A stretch of 64,000 bases of DNA. It comes from Capitella teleta. Its lineage: Eukaryota > Annelida > Polychaeta > Capitellidae. The notes beneath the pieces are model-generated. The model was not told the DNA's origin, did not search any database, and saw only the letters and a list, made by a program, of their open reading frames with translations. How positions within the stretch are numbered: the stretch's first letter is position 1; each line of letters starts with the position of its first letter. Shown here in pieces: positions 23,601-34,262 of this stretch. The DNA lies in assembly GCA_000328365.1 (NCBI GenBank), contig KB309013.1, positions 5,034 through 69,033 of the forward strand, written 5' to 3'. The position numbers and the translations under genes were made by a program.

Positions 23601-26124
23601 TTTTTTTAATAATAAATGACATATTTTAGCAAATTTTATAGTTTGGTTTTTAACATGGAGTAGATACTTTTGACCCTGCATTCTGTATACTCATGCTGGC
23701 ATCAATTACCAATGACACTCTCAAGGTCTCCATTTCTGATGGTCTGAAGTCATTTAACTGCAATGACCTTGTAATCAGTTCTTCGGAAATTTGGAATTTC
23801 TTTAGGTCATAAAAAACAGTCGTTTGCAAGTCGTGGTCGATTTCACATAAACAGCACGCGAAACCAACCAAGGTTATTGAGGAGAAAGGTTATTACAAGG
23901 TTATTAGGAATCTGAAAGGAATTTTTAAGACCGTCCGAGGATAAGATAAGATCATTTTATCTGACTGTGGTCCGAATATATAAAATTTGCCTGAGATTCA
24001 AAGCTGTTTTTTTAAACTTTAAAGCATATTTAGTTGGCCCTAAGAGCACATGCGCACTATATTCGCCTTCATAAACAGATCATTACTTAGAAAAAGATGA
24101 ATCTGCGAAACATGCAGGCCAACTACTTTCTATACGACCTTTTAAATAAATCTTCGGCCGAGATCAATTGAATGGAAGAAATCACGATATCATGCGCATG
24201 TCTAGCTTTCTAGGTCAGGGCCAACGTGGGTTTTAAATAGCGAGGGCAAGGAAGCACGTGGTTGCAGTTTGTCTGAAAAAGCTGATCTTAATGACGCTAT
24301 TCATGGGATGAAAACGTGTAAAGAAATGAGCAGATGAGCAAGGAAAGATGAAGAGAAATGAAAACGATATACTTGCATTCACCAACAAGGCCAATAAGCG
24401 CAAATAAGTTTAGACTAAATGTCAAAAAGTCGCTTCTGTCAGCGACCGTCAAGTATTATGTTCTAGTTCTCTGATCTTCCCATGTTAAACACGGGCAACT
24501 AATCAGCCAACGTGATGCACATATTCCCATTATGTTGTTAACTCCAATTCATTTCATTCAGATGGCAACAAAGAAGCTCCACACTCCCCCAAGGATTACA
24601 AGCCTCTGGTGCTTACTCCGAATTCACCGATTTCGCCAACAAAAAAGAAATGTTTGTCACGTGAGGAGACCCCAGCTGAGGCGCCAACCCCAGCTGCACA
24701 CGATTCGACCGAGACACCGATCGACTACTCCATTAAACGAACCCCTGGTAAGATAAATAACCAAGTGAATAGTTAATCAAATGCTAATTGATGTGCCACC
24801 CTTGCTTTACTGCAGACCCTTCAACCATGCCGCCATCTCTTCACCCAACACTCATGGCTCCAACTGCAGTTGCTCAAACACCAAATCATTGCAATGGTAG
24901 GTGACCAAATAAATTACAGATCAATCACAACATTGGTACTTTTACAGGTTCGAGTTATGTTCAATATCCACCGATATCAACGACAAGGAGCCCGTCGACA
25001 TCGTTGACATCCTTATCACTGCAGAGTACCCCTTCGCTCGCTGAGATGAACCCTGACCTCCGCAGTGATAAGCCAACGTCAGGTAAATTGATAAGAAATT
25101 TTCATCTCATTTTCTTCCTCTTCCTCAATACGAAGCTTCTGATTCGCTGATTCTTATCTCGTTTACCTCAGAGTACAATTGTGCATATCACACTGTAATG
25201 TTGCTTTTTGCTCATTAAAATTTGATCGTCCTTTTTATTTTTGTTTGATTCACATCCTGATGTATGATTAATTACCAAATGTAATGTCTTTAATTACCAT
25301 AACCAAGTTTCTGGGTCGCTTCTCCACACGCGCCAAATTATAATAAAAAGAAAAACAATCCACAATTACACAACGCACCTTGAGGTAATTACATATCACC
25401 TATATTATTATATGCCAACCATTGGAGAAAAAAAACCAAACAAACAAACTCCTCTTTCAACAAGGAAGTTGAATCTGAATAACAACTCAATTTTTATTTC
25501 TCTTCCTTCTCTAGACTGTCCTTTGCTGTGGGAATTCCTCTACGAGTTGCTCTCCAACCGAACACCTTATTCGTGCGTAGTTTGGGAGAATGAATCACAG
25601 TACGAATTCCGGATCCTGGATCGGTTTAAACTGGCGCAACTCTGGGGGGAGAAAAAAAAGAAGGAGACTATGACCTATGACAAACTGTGTCGAGCCCTGC
25701 GCTATTATTACAAAATGAAGATCATAACAAAGATACCAGGAAAACGTTACACTTATCGGTTAGTGCATAATTATTGTGTTCATTAATTAACGACATTTTG
25801 ATATAATTATATATTTTCAAAATCAGGTTTCTCATTCCTCCTACGATGATAAAGAAAGGGATCCGAGGAGCTAAACCGGGCGTCCCTCATAAACGAAGAA
25901 CGCCAAAACCTCCCAAAGAAAACAACTCAACAGTCGTTGCTGTGGCAACCGAGAGTTCTGACCAATCAGCAAGCGAGAAACTAAGTCAATTTGTGGATAA
26001 AGACGATTTCAAATGGGAAAACGAAACCGACAGCTGTAGTGACATTGAATCGTTGAGTGAAAACTCGGAGGAGTGTGTGTTGAATTCGCAGAAGAGCTCT
26101 GACATGGAAGTCAATGGCACATGA
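11528..26124 (+). CDS. ETV6: ETS transcriptional regulator, ETV6/TEL/Yan type
   Basis: Coding exons: 11528-11612 (tentative), 18376-18636, 21400-21513, 21576-21707, 24562-24747, 24816-24896, 24948-25082, 25515-25758, 25827-26124. Phases agree throughout, giving 511 codons. If the first exon is wrong, translation starts at 18378 with MGINRDYSAF. Residues 116-198 form the pointed (SAM/PNT) domain: WKKDDVTRWLLWCAEEF, FQMNGKALCMLTKSDF, APGMGDVL. This matches TEL/Yan, whose PNT domain polymerises. Residues 333-415 are the ETS DNA-binding domain, with FRILDRFKLAQLWG and the recognition helix CRALRYYYKMKIITK. The linker has many SP/TP sites (HSPK, PNSPISPTKK, EETPAE, RTP), fitting MAPK control as known for Yan. 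A KKK/KRR-rich stretch follows the ETS domain. Likely a nuclear repressor (from the family). Confidence 0.88.
13122..13379. repeat. Poly-A tract and (TTAA)n microsatellite in ETS intron 1
   Basis: An A-run at 13122-13149 is followed after ordinary sequence by about 14 copies of TTAA at 13325-13379. Confidence 0.9.
13437..13567. repeat. Purine-rich GGAGGGAGGACC-type tandem repeat
   Basis: Imperfect copies of GGAGG(G)A(G)GACC(A/T)GGA run through the first half of a strongly purine-biased strand, within ETS intron 1. The open frames on both strands here are by-products of the repeat. Confidence 0.8.
14655..14868. repeat. Nested tandem repeat, 20 bp unit in a larger duplication
   Basis: The unit TATTTCAATCCTATATATGC occurs four times, then a spacer with TTTCATACGTAGTTCATTTC and CTGAAAGTG. 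The unit then recurs twice, and the same spacer follows again. So a 20 bp array and about 110 bp around it were duplicated together. Lies in ETS intron 1. Confidence 0.9.
16780..16821. repeat. Poly-A followed by (AT)n
   Basis: About 20 A followed by about 11 AT steps, in ETS intron 1. Confidence 0.9.
17130..17190. promoter_or_regulatory. Candidate CCAAT/CRE cluster
   Basis: CATTGGCCAATG (an overlapping inverted and direct CCAAT box) at about 17141-17152 and GTGACGTCAC (a full CRE palindrome) at about 17170-17179 lie within 40 bases. This is about 1.2 kb upstream of the 18376 exon. It could be an alternative ETS promoter or an enhancer. Sequence motifs only; no TATA box seen. Confidence 0.3.
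18908..18972. repeat. Short tandem repeat, 21 bp unit
   Basis: Three copies of GGGTCACAAGACCAAA(GA), preceded by a partial copy, in ETS intron 2. Confidence 0.85.
22004..22051. repeat. Short tandem repeat of (A/C)AATGATGTGGAT
   Basis: Three near-identical copies about 16 bases apart in the intron between the PNT exons and the linker exons of the ETS gene. Confidence 0.7.
23180..23690. mobile_element. Degraded copy of the CAGAGTGG TIR family
   Basis: Shares with 37190-37645 and 41571-42292 the blocks TGCTCGTTCAGGGGCTCATC, TGCGATCACTCACCACTCGC, CTTTGCATAAAT and CAACATGGAGTAGAT. It ends in a worn version of the right terminus (TTTTGACCCTGCATTCTGTA). The left terminus is not recognisable. Lies in an ETS intron. 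Confidence 0.7.
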
Positions 26125-27828
26125 TGAAAAGCGTGATGTGTGAAAGAGAGTTTTGACTTCATGAAAATGTTTGACTGAGTTAACCACCTGCCACTGCTTC
26201 CACGAACATGGTGAACGACATGCAAATATTCCAGGATATAAATCCTATTTTGTATTATTACTACTATTGCACTTGTTCTATGCCCAGGATATTATTTTAT
26301 GTAAAATGTATGAGGTTTTTATAAGTAGCACTTTATTCAGGATCTCATCTGCTGCTCAAATCAGGATATTATACTATTATTATTACGTAATATGTTACAT
26401 AATGAGTGCCGCGATTACCAGGATTTTAATTATGAATATCGTAGTGTTATTTGCATATCTTAGCATAATTTGTTTTCTCCGCTTAAGTCTATTAATACTG
26501 TAATATTACTCCCGGCTCTTTACATCTGCGTATAGTTGTTTGTTTTTTTTTCTATTTTGTTCTTGATATATTTGCTCTCACTTTCCTCTCCTGATCTTAT
26601 CTTCATATTCTTCCCTTCTTCTCCCTTCTTTTCTCTCCCACTTCCTTCCATGCTTTCACCCAAGTTAACAGTTAATCCAGATTCAGCTATTATTAACATG
26701 TATTAATAGCATTCACATATATTTTAACATTCAACTTTTTTTTTTTTTTTAAATCATTTGTCCGTAACTTCAGAATCTTACGACGACGGAATTCTATATA
26801 TTATGAGCTTTTCTTTCTTTTACTTTTACTATATACCATATCTTAACCTGGAATCAGGACATTTTTGTTGTTGTTTTCTTGTATAATTTCAAAATAAAAC
26901 TGGTTCATCTGTCATTTATCATTATCATAATTTCCTAAATGTCTTTTTTGAAAAATATATTTATATTTTATGACACTTTGCTTGAATATTTTGAGCCGAT
27001 TCGACTTTTGACGTATATTTTTCTCGCAATGCACGTGCGATGACGTCACTTTCTGATCAACAGAACGAAATTATTTCTCATGTGCAAAATCATAAATGTG
27101 ACTTTTATTTGGAAACCTCTGACAACTATAGCTCACGCCCTTGATATCAGTAACATTATAATTATATTATTTTTAGAATTAAAGATCTAATCAGCAGTGA
27201 CATTTAGACAAACAACCTCGGATCGTTGGATTCCATTTTTATTTCTTCGCAATTTTGTTTAGATATCTGTTTGTGGTCTTTTTCGATTATTATAGCATTC
27301 CTTTTTAATTATGGCTATGCATATGATAATCGCTCAGTATCTTAACGTGTCGTCTTTTTATATATAATTCAAATAAGTCAAACGGAATCAAAATAGTAGA
27401 TGATTCGCAATCACAAAGGCTATCAAATGCCTTTGAGACATCTAGAAAATAATATAACATTGAGCTGCGGATATGTGTTCAGTTCCTTCAACTGGCGCAA
27501 AAGGGTGAATAAGGCAGTCAGTGGTTGGGGAGGGGAGGCGGGGGGAGTTGACAGGGTTTGGTCCGTCACAAGATACATGTTTACTCTTTCATCATGAAAA
27601 CAAATCAATTACTCGCAATAAAATTACAACGAATGCCAAAGAAACGCGACCCTGGAGCGTGTGTGACGCTTTTCAGCAATACATAATTAACCTTAATTAT
27701 TTTGCTGTCTCCTAATTTAGAAATGGAGCCAACACGAAATCAGAGATGAATTGGTTGGCGCCATTCTGACATCACTTCCGTGTGAATGGGACTTGAGAGG
27801 GACCCGCAACGGGGACAGCAATATGCGC
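26125..27828. other. ETS 3' untranslated region and downstream spacer
   Basis: An AATAAA at 26893-26898 is the best candidate poly(A) signal for the ETS gene, giving a 3' UTR of about 0.8 kb. Beyond it I see AT-rich DNA with a TGACGTCA at about 27040 and no recognised gene. Confidence 0.45.
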
Positions 27829-27873
27829 AGGTCAAAGGTCATGCAGGTCAGAGGTCAAACAGGTCAAAGGTCA
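27829..27873. promoter_or_regulatory. Array of three DR1 nuclear-receptor-like sites
   Basis: AGGTCAAAGGTCA (27829-27841), AGGTCAGAGGTCA (27845-27857) and AGGTCAAAGGTCA (27861-27873) start exactly 16 bases apart. Each is two AGGTCA half-sites separated by one base (DR1), the consensus for HNF4 and RXR heterodimers. It may be functional or a small tandem repeat. Confidence 0.5.
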
Positions 27874-30232
27874 AGCAGGTGTATTCAATGCTTAACCATC
27901 GACTCACGGTTGGAGGATCGAACTCAATGACCTCGAAATGAAGAAGTGTCGACTGTGTCATATCAAGGTTACGCTAGGGTAATCATTCCCTGGTTTTAAT
28001 GTTTGGATGTGAAATCAAGTGTCAAAAATCTTACAGCTTAATTTATAAAATCAGCTTTCCGAATGCTATCACTTATGGACTTATGGTTTATAAGTATCTA
28101 GTTCACCTTGTATTGATCAGAGGGTGTTTATGTTCCCATTCATGAATAATTGCAACCTCTGTTTGCACAAGTTGCCCCCAAAAAGTGGGTTTTGTGTGTG
28201 TGAAACTCGGTTACCGAATTCAAACAGGTGTGCTCTAGATTGAGCCCAATCATTATGAAAAAGAAATTCAAAAATAAAAGAAGAAAAAAACTGCACTTAG
28301 CTGAAAATAGTTATTATAGAATGACTATTATAATATCCCACGATTTAGCAGCATTTGCGCTGCATATATTAGTAGCTAGTACTTCAGTGTCTAGTTTATT
28401 TTATTTTATTTTTTTTTTTTTTTAATCGGTATATTTTTGGTTAATGAAAGAATACCTTGGAATGTTTAGATATAATCTATGTTAAAAAAAAAAAAAAACC
28501 AACATTTTTACACCATGAAACAGCGACTGGTTTTAAAATGAATAGAAACTCTCTAATTAAACTAAAACTTTCAATGTCTATATTACCAGGTTTTAGTTGG
28601 CAAATTAATGGTGTAATATTAGAAACTAGTAACGCCATAATGACTCAGCGGCAATAATATAGAAACGATGGATTCCACCTTCACGTTGCTTCGGTTATTT
28701 TTTTTATTTTTATTTTTTATTTTTTTTTTTTGAGGGCCGAATGATAGTTCTGATGGGAAGAGGAAGAGGCTGATGCACTCTATTGCTTTTAATGACACTG
28801 AATCGCACAGCTGAAGTTCGTCACTCGCAAATTTGCGAGTATTATGATCACTGCAAATCAACGAAATCGACAGTTTTTCATGGGTGTCTCCTTTTAAAAT
28901 CACTCCTGATATCAACACCCGTGGAGGATTAGAACTTTTGCGAAATTAATTTCAGGAGGTTGGGGTTAAATGAGCTCAGAAATATAAAAAACAGATCTCA
29001 ACCTAAAAGTGTAATCTATTTGTCGATCTTATTAACTTCACAACAGCAATGAAATCTTACGATTTATTTTCGGTCGTAGCGGCATGAATATGATTCCAGA
29101 TAATCTTCATAATTCAAGCAATGAAACTTTTCGGTTGAAAACCTACCGACCTACATGTCCTAAAAGAAGTTTTATTCAGAACAAAGTTAATTATTGTTGA
29201 CATTCAGCCGCCAAACTATTATTACTTAATTATTATTAAGTTATTATTATTATTAATTATTATTAATTAAGTATCAAGCAATGCCACCCAATAAAGCCGA
29301 GTATTATGTCATATTTTATCCCAGTTGACGACAAGATTTTTATCTATGCATGTTCCTTCAATTTTATCTGTCTCCTTCGTTATTATATCAATTTACAGTG
29401 TGAATTTTAAAACAACTACAATAACATAACTATATACTGGAACATTGTGTTTATTTCCCCCCACTCATAATTCTATTACATCATGCAATAAATGTTGCTA
29501 CAAATAAAATAAATAAATAAAATGTTGCTACAGCCTGTATCCGGTTTTGTTTGCTGAGATAAAGAATTACTCTAAGTTGGGATAGAAAGAGGTTTATATA
29601 TACATTCATACATATATAGGTTTATATGGGTTAGATTGGATATAATTGTCACTGGAACTTATCGCCACGCTATCAACTTATCTAAGTCACTCGCAAATTT
29701 GTGCGAATCCTAATCACTGCAATTCAACACTTTTTCATGGGTGTATCTGTTTTTACAATTTCTTCTGATATCAATGCCTGGGGAATATTTAAAACTTTGA
29801 AAATGGAGAATTTTGCGTATGCTTGGCGTAGTGCAATCTGGTCTAGTCAGGAATTAAATAATTAGTTCACAATATTAAAGAGCCATTGTAGAACTCATGT
29901 GTTGCTCAATGGTGGCCATTTTAATTCCGATCGGTTCTACAAAATTACACACTAGCAATATTATTATAATTTACTTTTTTTTTTTTTTAACGACAGACTT
30001 TCATATCAACAGACAATCATAAATAATGCTTTTGATTAATCAATTATTGGCCAATATTTCCCAGCCAAATTAGCAATAGTTTCACTTTTGGATTCCTAAA
30101 CATTGTTGCTCACTTCCTACAAAAATCACCCCATAATGCATTGTACCACATAACAATGCGCCATGGATTTGAGATAAAGTCAATGGTGTTTATTAGTAAT
30201 TTAAATAAAATAGAATGAGGGCTGATGTCATT
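27874..30232. other. Spacer with one diverged direct duplication
   Basis: No gene seen. About 110 bases at 28815-28925 recur in the same orientation at 29683-29800, sharing GTCACTCGCAAATTTG, TTTTTCATGGGTGT and CTGATATCAA. The copies are clearly diverged, so this is an old dispersed repeat or duplication. Confidence 0.6.
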
Positions 30233-30354
30233 NNNNNNNNNNNNNNNNNNNNNNNNNNNNNNNNNNNNNNNNNNNNNNNNNNNNNNNNNNNNNNNNNNNN
30301 NNNNNNNNNNNNNNNNNNNNNNNNNNNNNNNNNNNNNNNNNNNNNNNNNNNNNN
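30233..30354. other. Assembly gap (122 N)
   Basis: Run of N. Open frames drawn across it are meaningless. Confidence 1.
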
Positions 30355-30650
30355 GAAGGTCAAAACATGCGTCCATGGCAACCGTTTAGGTTATGACCAT
30401 TCAAATTGAAAGCATTCGCCGAGATTATTCGCCGCAAAAGAGTGAAATGATGACCAGAATGAAATACGTCTATCTTGAAAACAAATGTTACGTAATTTTA
30501 ACGATTTGAGTTCGTTTTCAGCGTCCTTGCTTAATTTGAACCGGTCGAAGAACTTGGCATTCCAAGGAACTTGACAGTAAAATACAATTATGTTCTCGGC
30601 GCATAATAAAAATAATATATAATAAATAGTTATCATTATGTTTCTCTCTT

Positions 30651-30682
<32 letters not shown>

Positions 30683-32154
30683 ATTATTATTTTTTTTTTT
30701 TCTTGAACACGCCGTCAATCGTCCCCATGGCAACCACTTGCGCTGAACTGCTCTATTAAAGTTCGATTTTCTCACTTTTGCGTGGCGAATCATATCGTGT
30801 ATGGGTATAAAAAGCGGTAACCTCTATATTTGAGATATTTCTATGAATTATTATCAAAAATAATATTCAGAAAGTTTCATTCTGATTGTGCAGGGATCAT
30901 TATATTTTCTATAGCAGATCACATTATTATATGTGTCCCATATTATATTGATTACATAATAATAATTGTTATTGTTAAGCCATAGGAAGACGGAATTCTT
31001 ATGAATATTCATTATATGAATGTTCATTATATTCATGACCTAATTGATGAATTATCCATGGAAATAACTAATATCGCTTAACATACAGAAGGGACCAAAA
31101 AATACTAGTGTATATGAATAAACTAAAAGTTAACACAACGTAGTTCGGGAAAATATAATATAATATTTTATTTTTATAAGTAAGTTTTAGTCTGGATTAC
31201 AGTTCATTATGCATAGAAACGTAACTCTCGACAGATTATATTTATGATTACACCAAAGAGCGTCGCGCCATGAGATATAAATAATACAATTCCCTGAATT
31301 TGAGATATAATGCTCGAGTATTTTTGCTCTCTCTTCTGAGGCAAAACTACAAACACATGCCGTGAAATTATGACTCACAGAAATATTGCTGATGTGTATC
31401 CACAGTGGTTTATATTTAACTATATGTTTAATCAGCTATATAAATAAGATATATAAGACTGAAACCAACTCGAGGGGCGTAAAACTCAAATTAAGCTATG
31501 TTCAATTCCCTCATTCAAGCCCCACGAACGGAGTGATTTAATGAGGTCAAACGTCTTTAGGAGAGGACTGGTTTCCAACCAAATTCTACATAATTATATC
31601 CGCTGACAAATATAAACAGTGCAGAAATAGGCAATTAAAATTCACGTGGCTGACTCCATTCAGCATTGAGAAATTTCAACCTTAAATTTATGCCTTCGTG
31701 TCTCTAAAAAGAGATTGTTAAGGAAAATTTTAAATTTTAAATTTTTCTTATGTTACTTTACGTGTTTGTTTGTTTGTTTGTTGTTGTTGTTGTTTGTTTT
31801 TGTTTTTGTTTTGTTTTTTTTTTCGTTTTTTTTTTTTTTTGTTTTTTTTTGTCTGTGTAGGAATGTACACTTGTCAATCCATAAAGTCCATTCGAATGGC
31901 TCTTATAAGGTCAAGATTTTCCGTGTGCCCTGCTTAGGAATTGGGATAACCGGTTTACTTTTCCCCGAAGCAATGAGTGTGCTGTGTCCTGCATAATATA
32001 TTGTGTGGGTTTCCATGTATCGTTCCTATTTGCTGGTGAATGTCACAATAATGCCCTCAGGTGTCCTATGAATTATAAGATCTATTTTCAGCTAATGTTA
32101 TGTAACATGTATGTGAGAGGTTCTCGACGAATGCAATGAATGAGAGATTGGTTG
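30355..32154. other. Spacer, nothing recognised
   Basis: Two CCATGGCAACC words (30372 and 30725), similar to half of an RFX X-box, and T/A- and TTG-rich runs. No gene seen. Confidence 0.4.
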
Positions 32155-32410
32155 AGTTTCATGGCTCCATTGGAGTCACGGCGCCGGATGTTCAGAACAG
32201 AACCCCGAACCAATAAATCCAAAGGATTCTTGGATTCCATATCGTGCATGGGGGAAATTACCCCCTCCCCGCCACCAAGGAGAGCTCCATGAATATCACA
32301 TGAATATCAACAATAAATCAAATTAGATGGCTGGGCATCTTAGGTGGTTACCAAATAGCTCAGAGAATAAGGGATTTTCTAGCAATCCGAATACGGGCAT
32401 AAGGTATCAA
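32155..32410. mobile_element. Pieces of a tRNA-derived SINE family
   Basis: 32155-32270 shares ATGGCTCCA, AACAGAA, AATAAATCC and AAGGATTCTT with the body of the SINE copies at 33455 and 33955 (minus orientation). 32338-32360 reads GTTACCAAATAGCTCAG on the plus strand, matching the tRNA-like head of the same family. Both pieces are worn. Confidence 0.5.
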
Positions 32411-33454
32411 CAATCAACACACCAGGTTATTTATCGACAAATTTTTGGTTTAGTTATCTTTGGGTGCGCAAAGTTCGTTCTTGGTGTGATGAAGAATGGA
32501 AGTCAGCCGTTGGCTATAAATCACATGAGAGTGCGGATAGCATAGCTGAAAATGTTAATGTTGAAGAAAAATGCGCAAATTGCCACAGTCAACAAGGGTT
32601 CTAGTATTTTAAGGGCAAATGGAGCAACGCCACAGTGGGCCACTAGTGGTATACACTACGCACCATAGACATGGAGATGAGTTTCTGATTATTTACCAGA
32701 TAAGACATCTTCCCATAGCTGAAAAAGAAAAAGAAGAAAGATCTATAGTTATTGCAGCCTCCTCAAATTCATTGTAAGTAAAAATTAACATACATCCGGC
32801 ATAATATTTAGTCTAATGTTTTATAAATTCCAGAAAAGAAACAAGTAGGCCTTCGAAAAAATTGCACTCTAGTTCATGGAGTGCATTAATGGACAAACTG
32901 ACATCGATTGACACGTATGGATTCCATATCTGCGAAGTGGTCGTCAATTCATTTTGATACATTGTCTCACAAATGAATACACTGTTTACAAGAACTCTTA
33001 ATCGATCTCGGGCTTCTTTGATGACAACCATGCTCTCATTGGAAGACGGAGAGGTTTGGAAGCCGGTGTCCAATTGGACATTTAATAAAAGATTCTTCCT
33101 TATATCTGTTATATGCCTCATCGAAATAATTTGTAATGAAAATCAGCTGAAGCGCCATTTGCAACATCTCTCGTCTCGACCAATCACAAATGGACACTTC
33201 CGTCGATTAATTCTGTGTAATTAACAGCAGAAAGTTTCTGAAAATGCAAGTAACGAATAAAAAAATGCACGATTCTGCGATTAGTGCAAATAATGTCTTC
33301 TTTGCTCGCTTCAGGTTTACGAAAAATGTGCTCAGTGCAAATTCAAATAGCATGCGTCGAGGCGCAGGCGAAGAATCCTAAACTAAAAGCAGAGATCTTG
33401 AAATAAGTTCACAAGATAAATAATTTGTAAATTGCACTCAATCATGAGATAATG

Positions 33455-33726
33455 ATACGAGCATGGGGCATGGTGGGGTTTTACGGCTCCACCCAACCCG
33501 TTCGGGTGATACGGGCGCCAGAACAGAAGGCCCGGGACCGGGGTTTCCCCCTACTCTTATCGATAAATCCCAAGGGTTTTATCTATCCTGCATACCACCA
33601 CAGACAGTAGCACACAGCGCCAGGCCTTGTTACGCAGCACTGCAGTGTCACGGGGCCTCGACCTCCACGGTCGGCATAGGATTGCAGTCAGCCGGTGAAA
33701 CCGACTGAGCTATTTGGTGACCCGGG
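33455..33726 (-). mobile_element. tRNA-derived SINE, copy A
   Basis: The minus strand begins GGGTCACCAAATAGCTCAGT, with an A-box-like TAGCTCAGTCGG and a B-box-like AGGTCGAGGCC about 45 bases on: a tRNA-like pol III promoter head. A 190-base body follows, with GGATTTATCGATAAGAGTA. The copy at 33955-34262 shows the same order. SINEs have no protein and rely on a LINE for movement. The plus-strand open frame over it is not a gene. Confidence 0.7.
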
Positions 33727-33954
33727 GCGTCTTTGAAATGGGATGGCTTTCGGTGCAGCTTCATAGGCGATGCATATGTTGTTATTCACATTCTGACACA
33801 ATTATGATGAATAGATTTTTAAGTAGTTTTCGATCAGGCGTTATCCAAGCTTTTCACCTTAATTACTGACACTGCTAATGTAAACATGGTGACCTACTGA
33901 TGAGAGTACCACATGAGAAGACATCGATGCCACGTTCACACGACGCATCGCTGC

Positions 33955-34262
33955 CTCACGAGACATGGTTCTATGGCTCCACCATTCAGGTGATGTGCAT
34001 GCCAGCCTCATACTGTTATCGATAAATCCTAAGGATTCTTCCCCTTGCTAACTATACGATAGACAGTAGCACAAAGCCTTATTACACAGTTGGAAAGTAC
34101 TGGAAAATCACGAATTATCATTTAACATATAATTATGAAGAATAAAATTTTGTATTCACAATCATATAACGCCCTTGTCTTCAACCCGAAACTTAGACCT
34201 CTATGGTCGCCAGGACTGCAGTCAGCCGATCAAAGCGACTGAGCCACTCGATGTCGTTTTGA
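33955..34262 (-). mobile_element. tRNA-derived SINE, copy B
   Basis: The minus-strand head GTGGCTCAGTCGCTTTGATC, the words GACTGCAGTCCTGG and GTGCTACTGTCTAT, and the body GGATTTATCGATAACAGTA align with copy A. Copy B has an AT-rich insert near 34100-34170 and more changes in the B-box, so it looks older. Confidence 0.65.

Noticed and set aside
30110-30409. Open frames across 30233-30354
   Set aside because: They exist only because N was read as coding.
32813-33224. Overlapping open frames of about 80-100 codons on both strands
   Set aside because: No recognisable domain, splice support or codon bias, so not reported as a gene.
33463-33708. 81-codon plus-strand frame, relatively GC-rich
   Set aside because: It lies antisense across a tRNA-derived SINE whose sister copy does not keep the frame.
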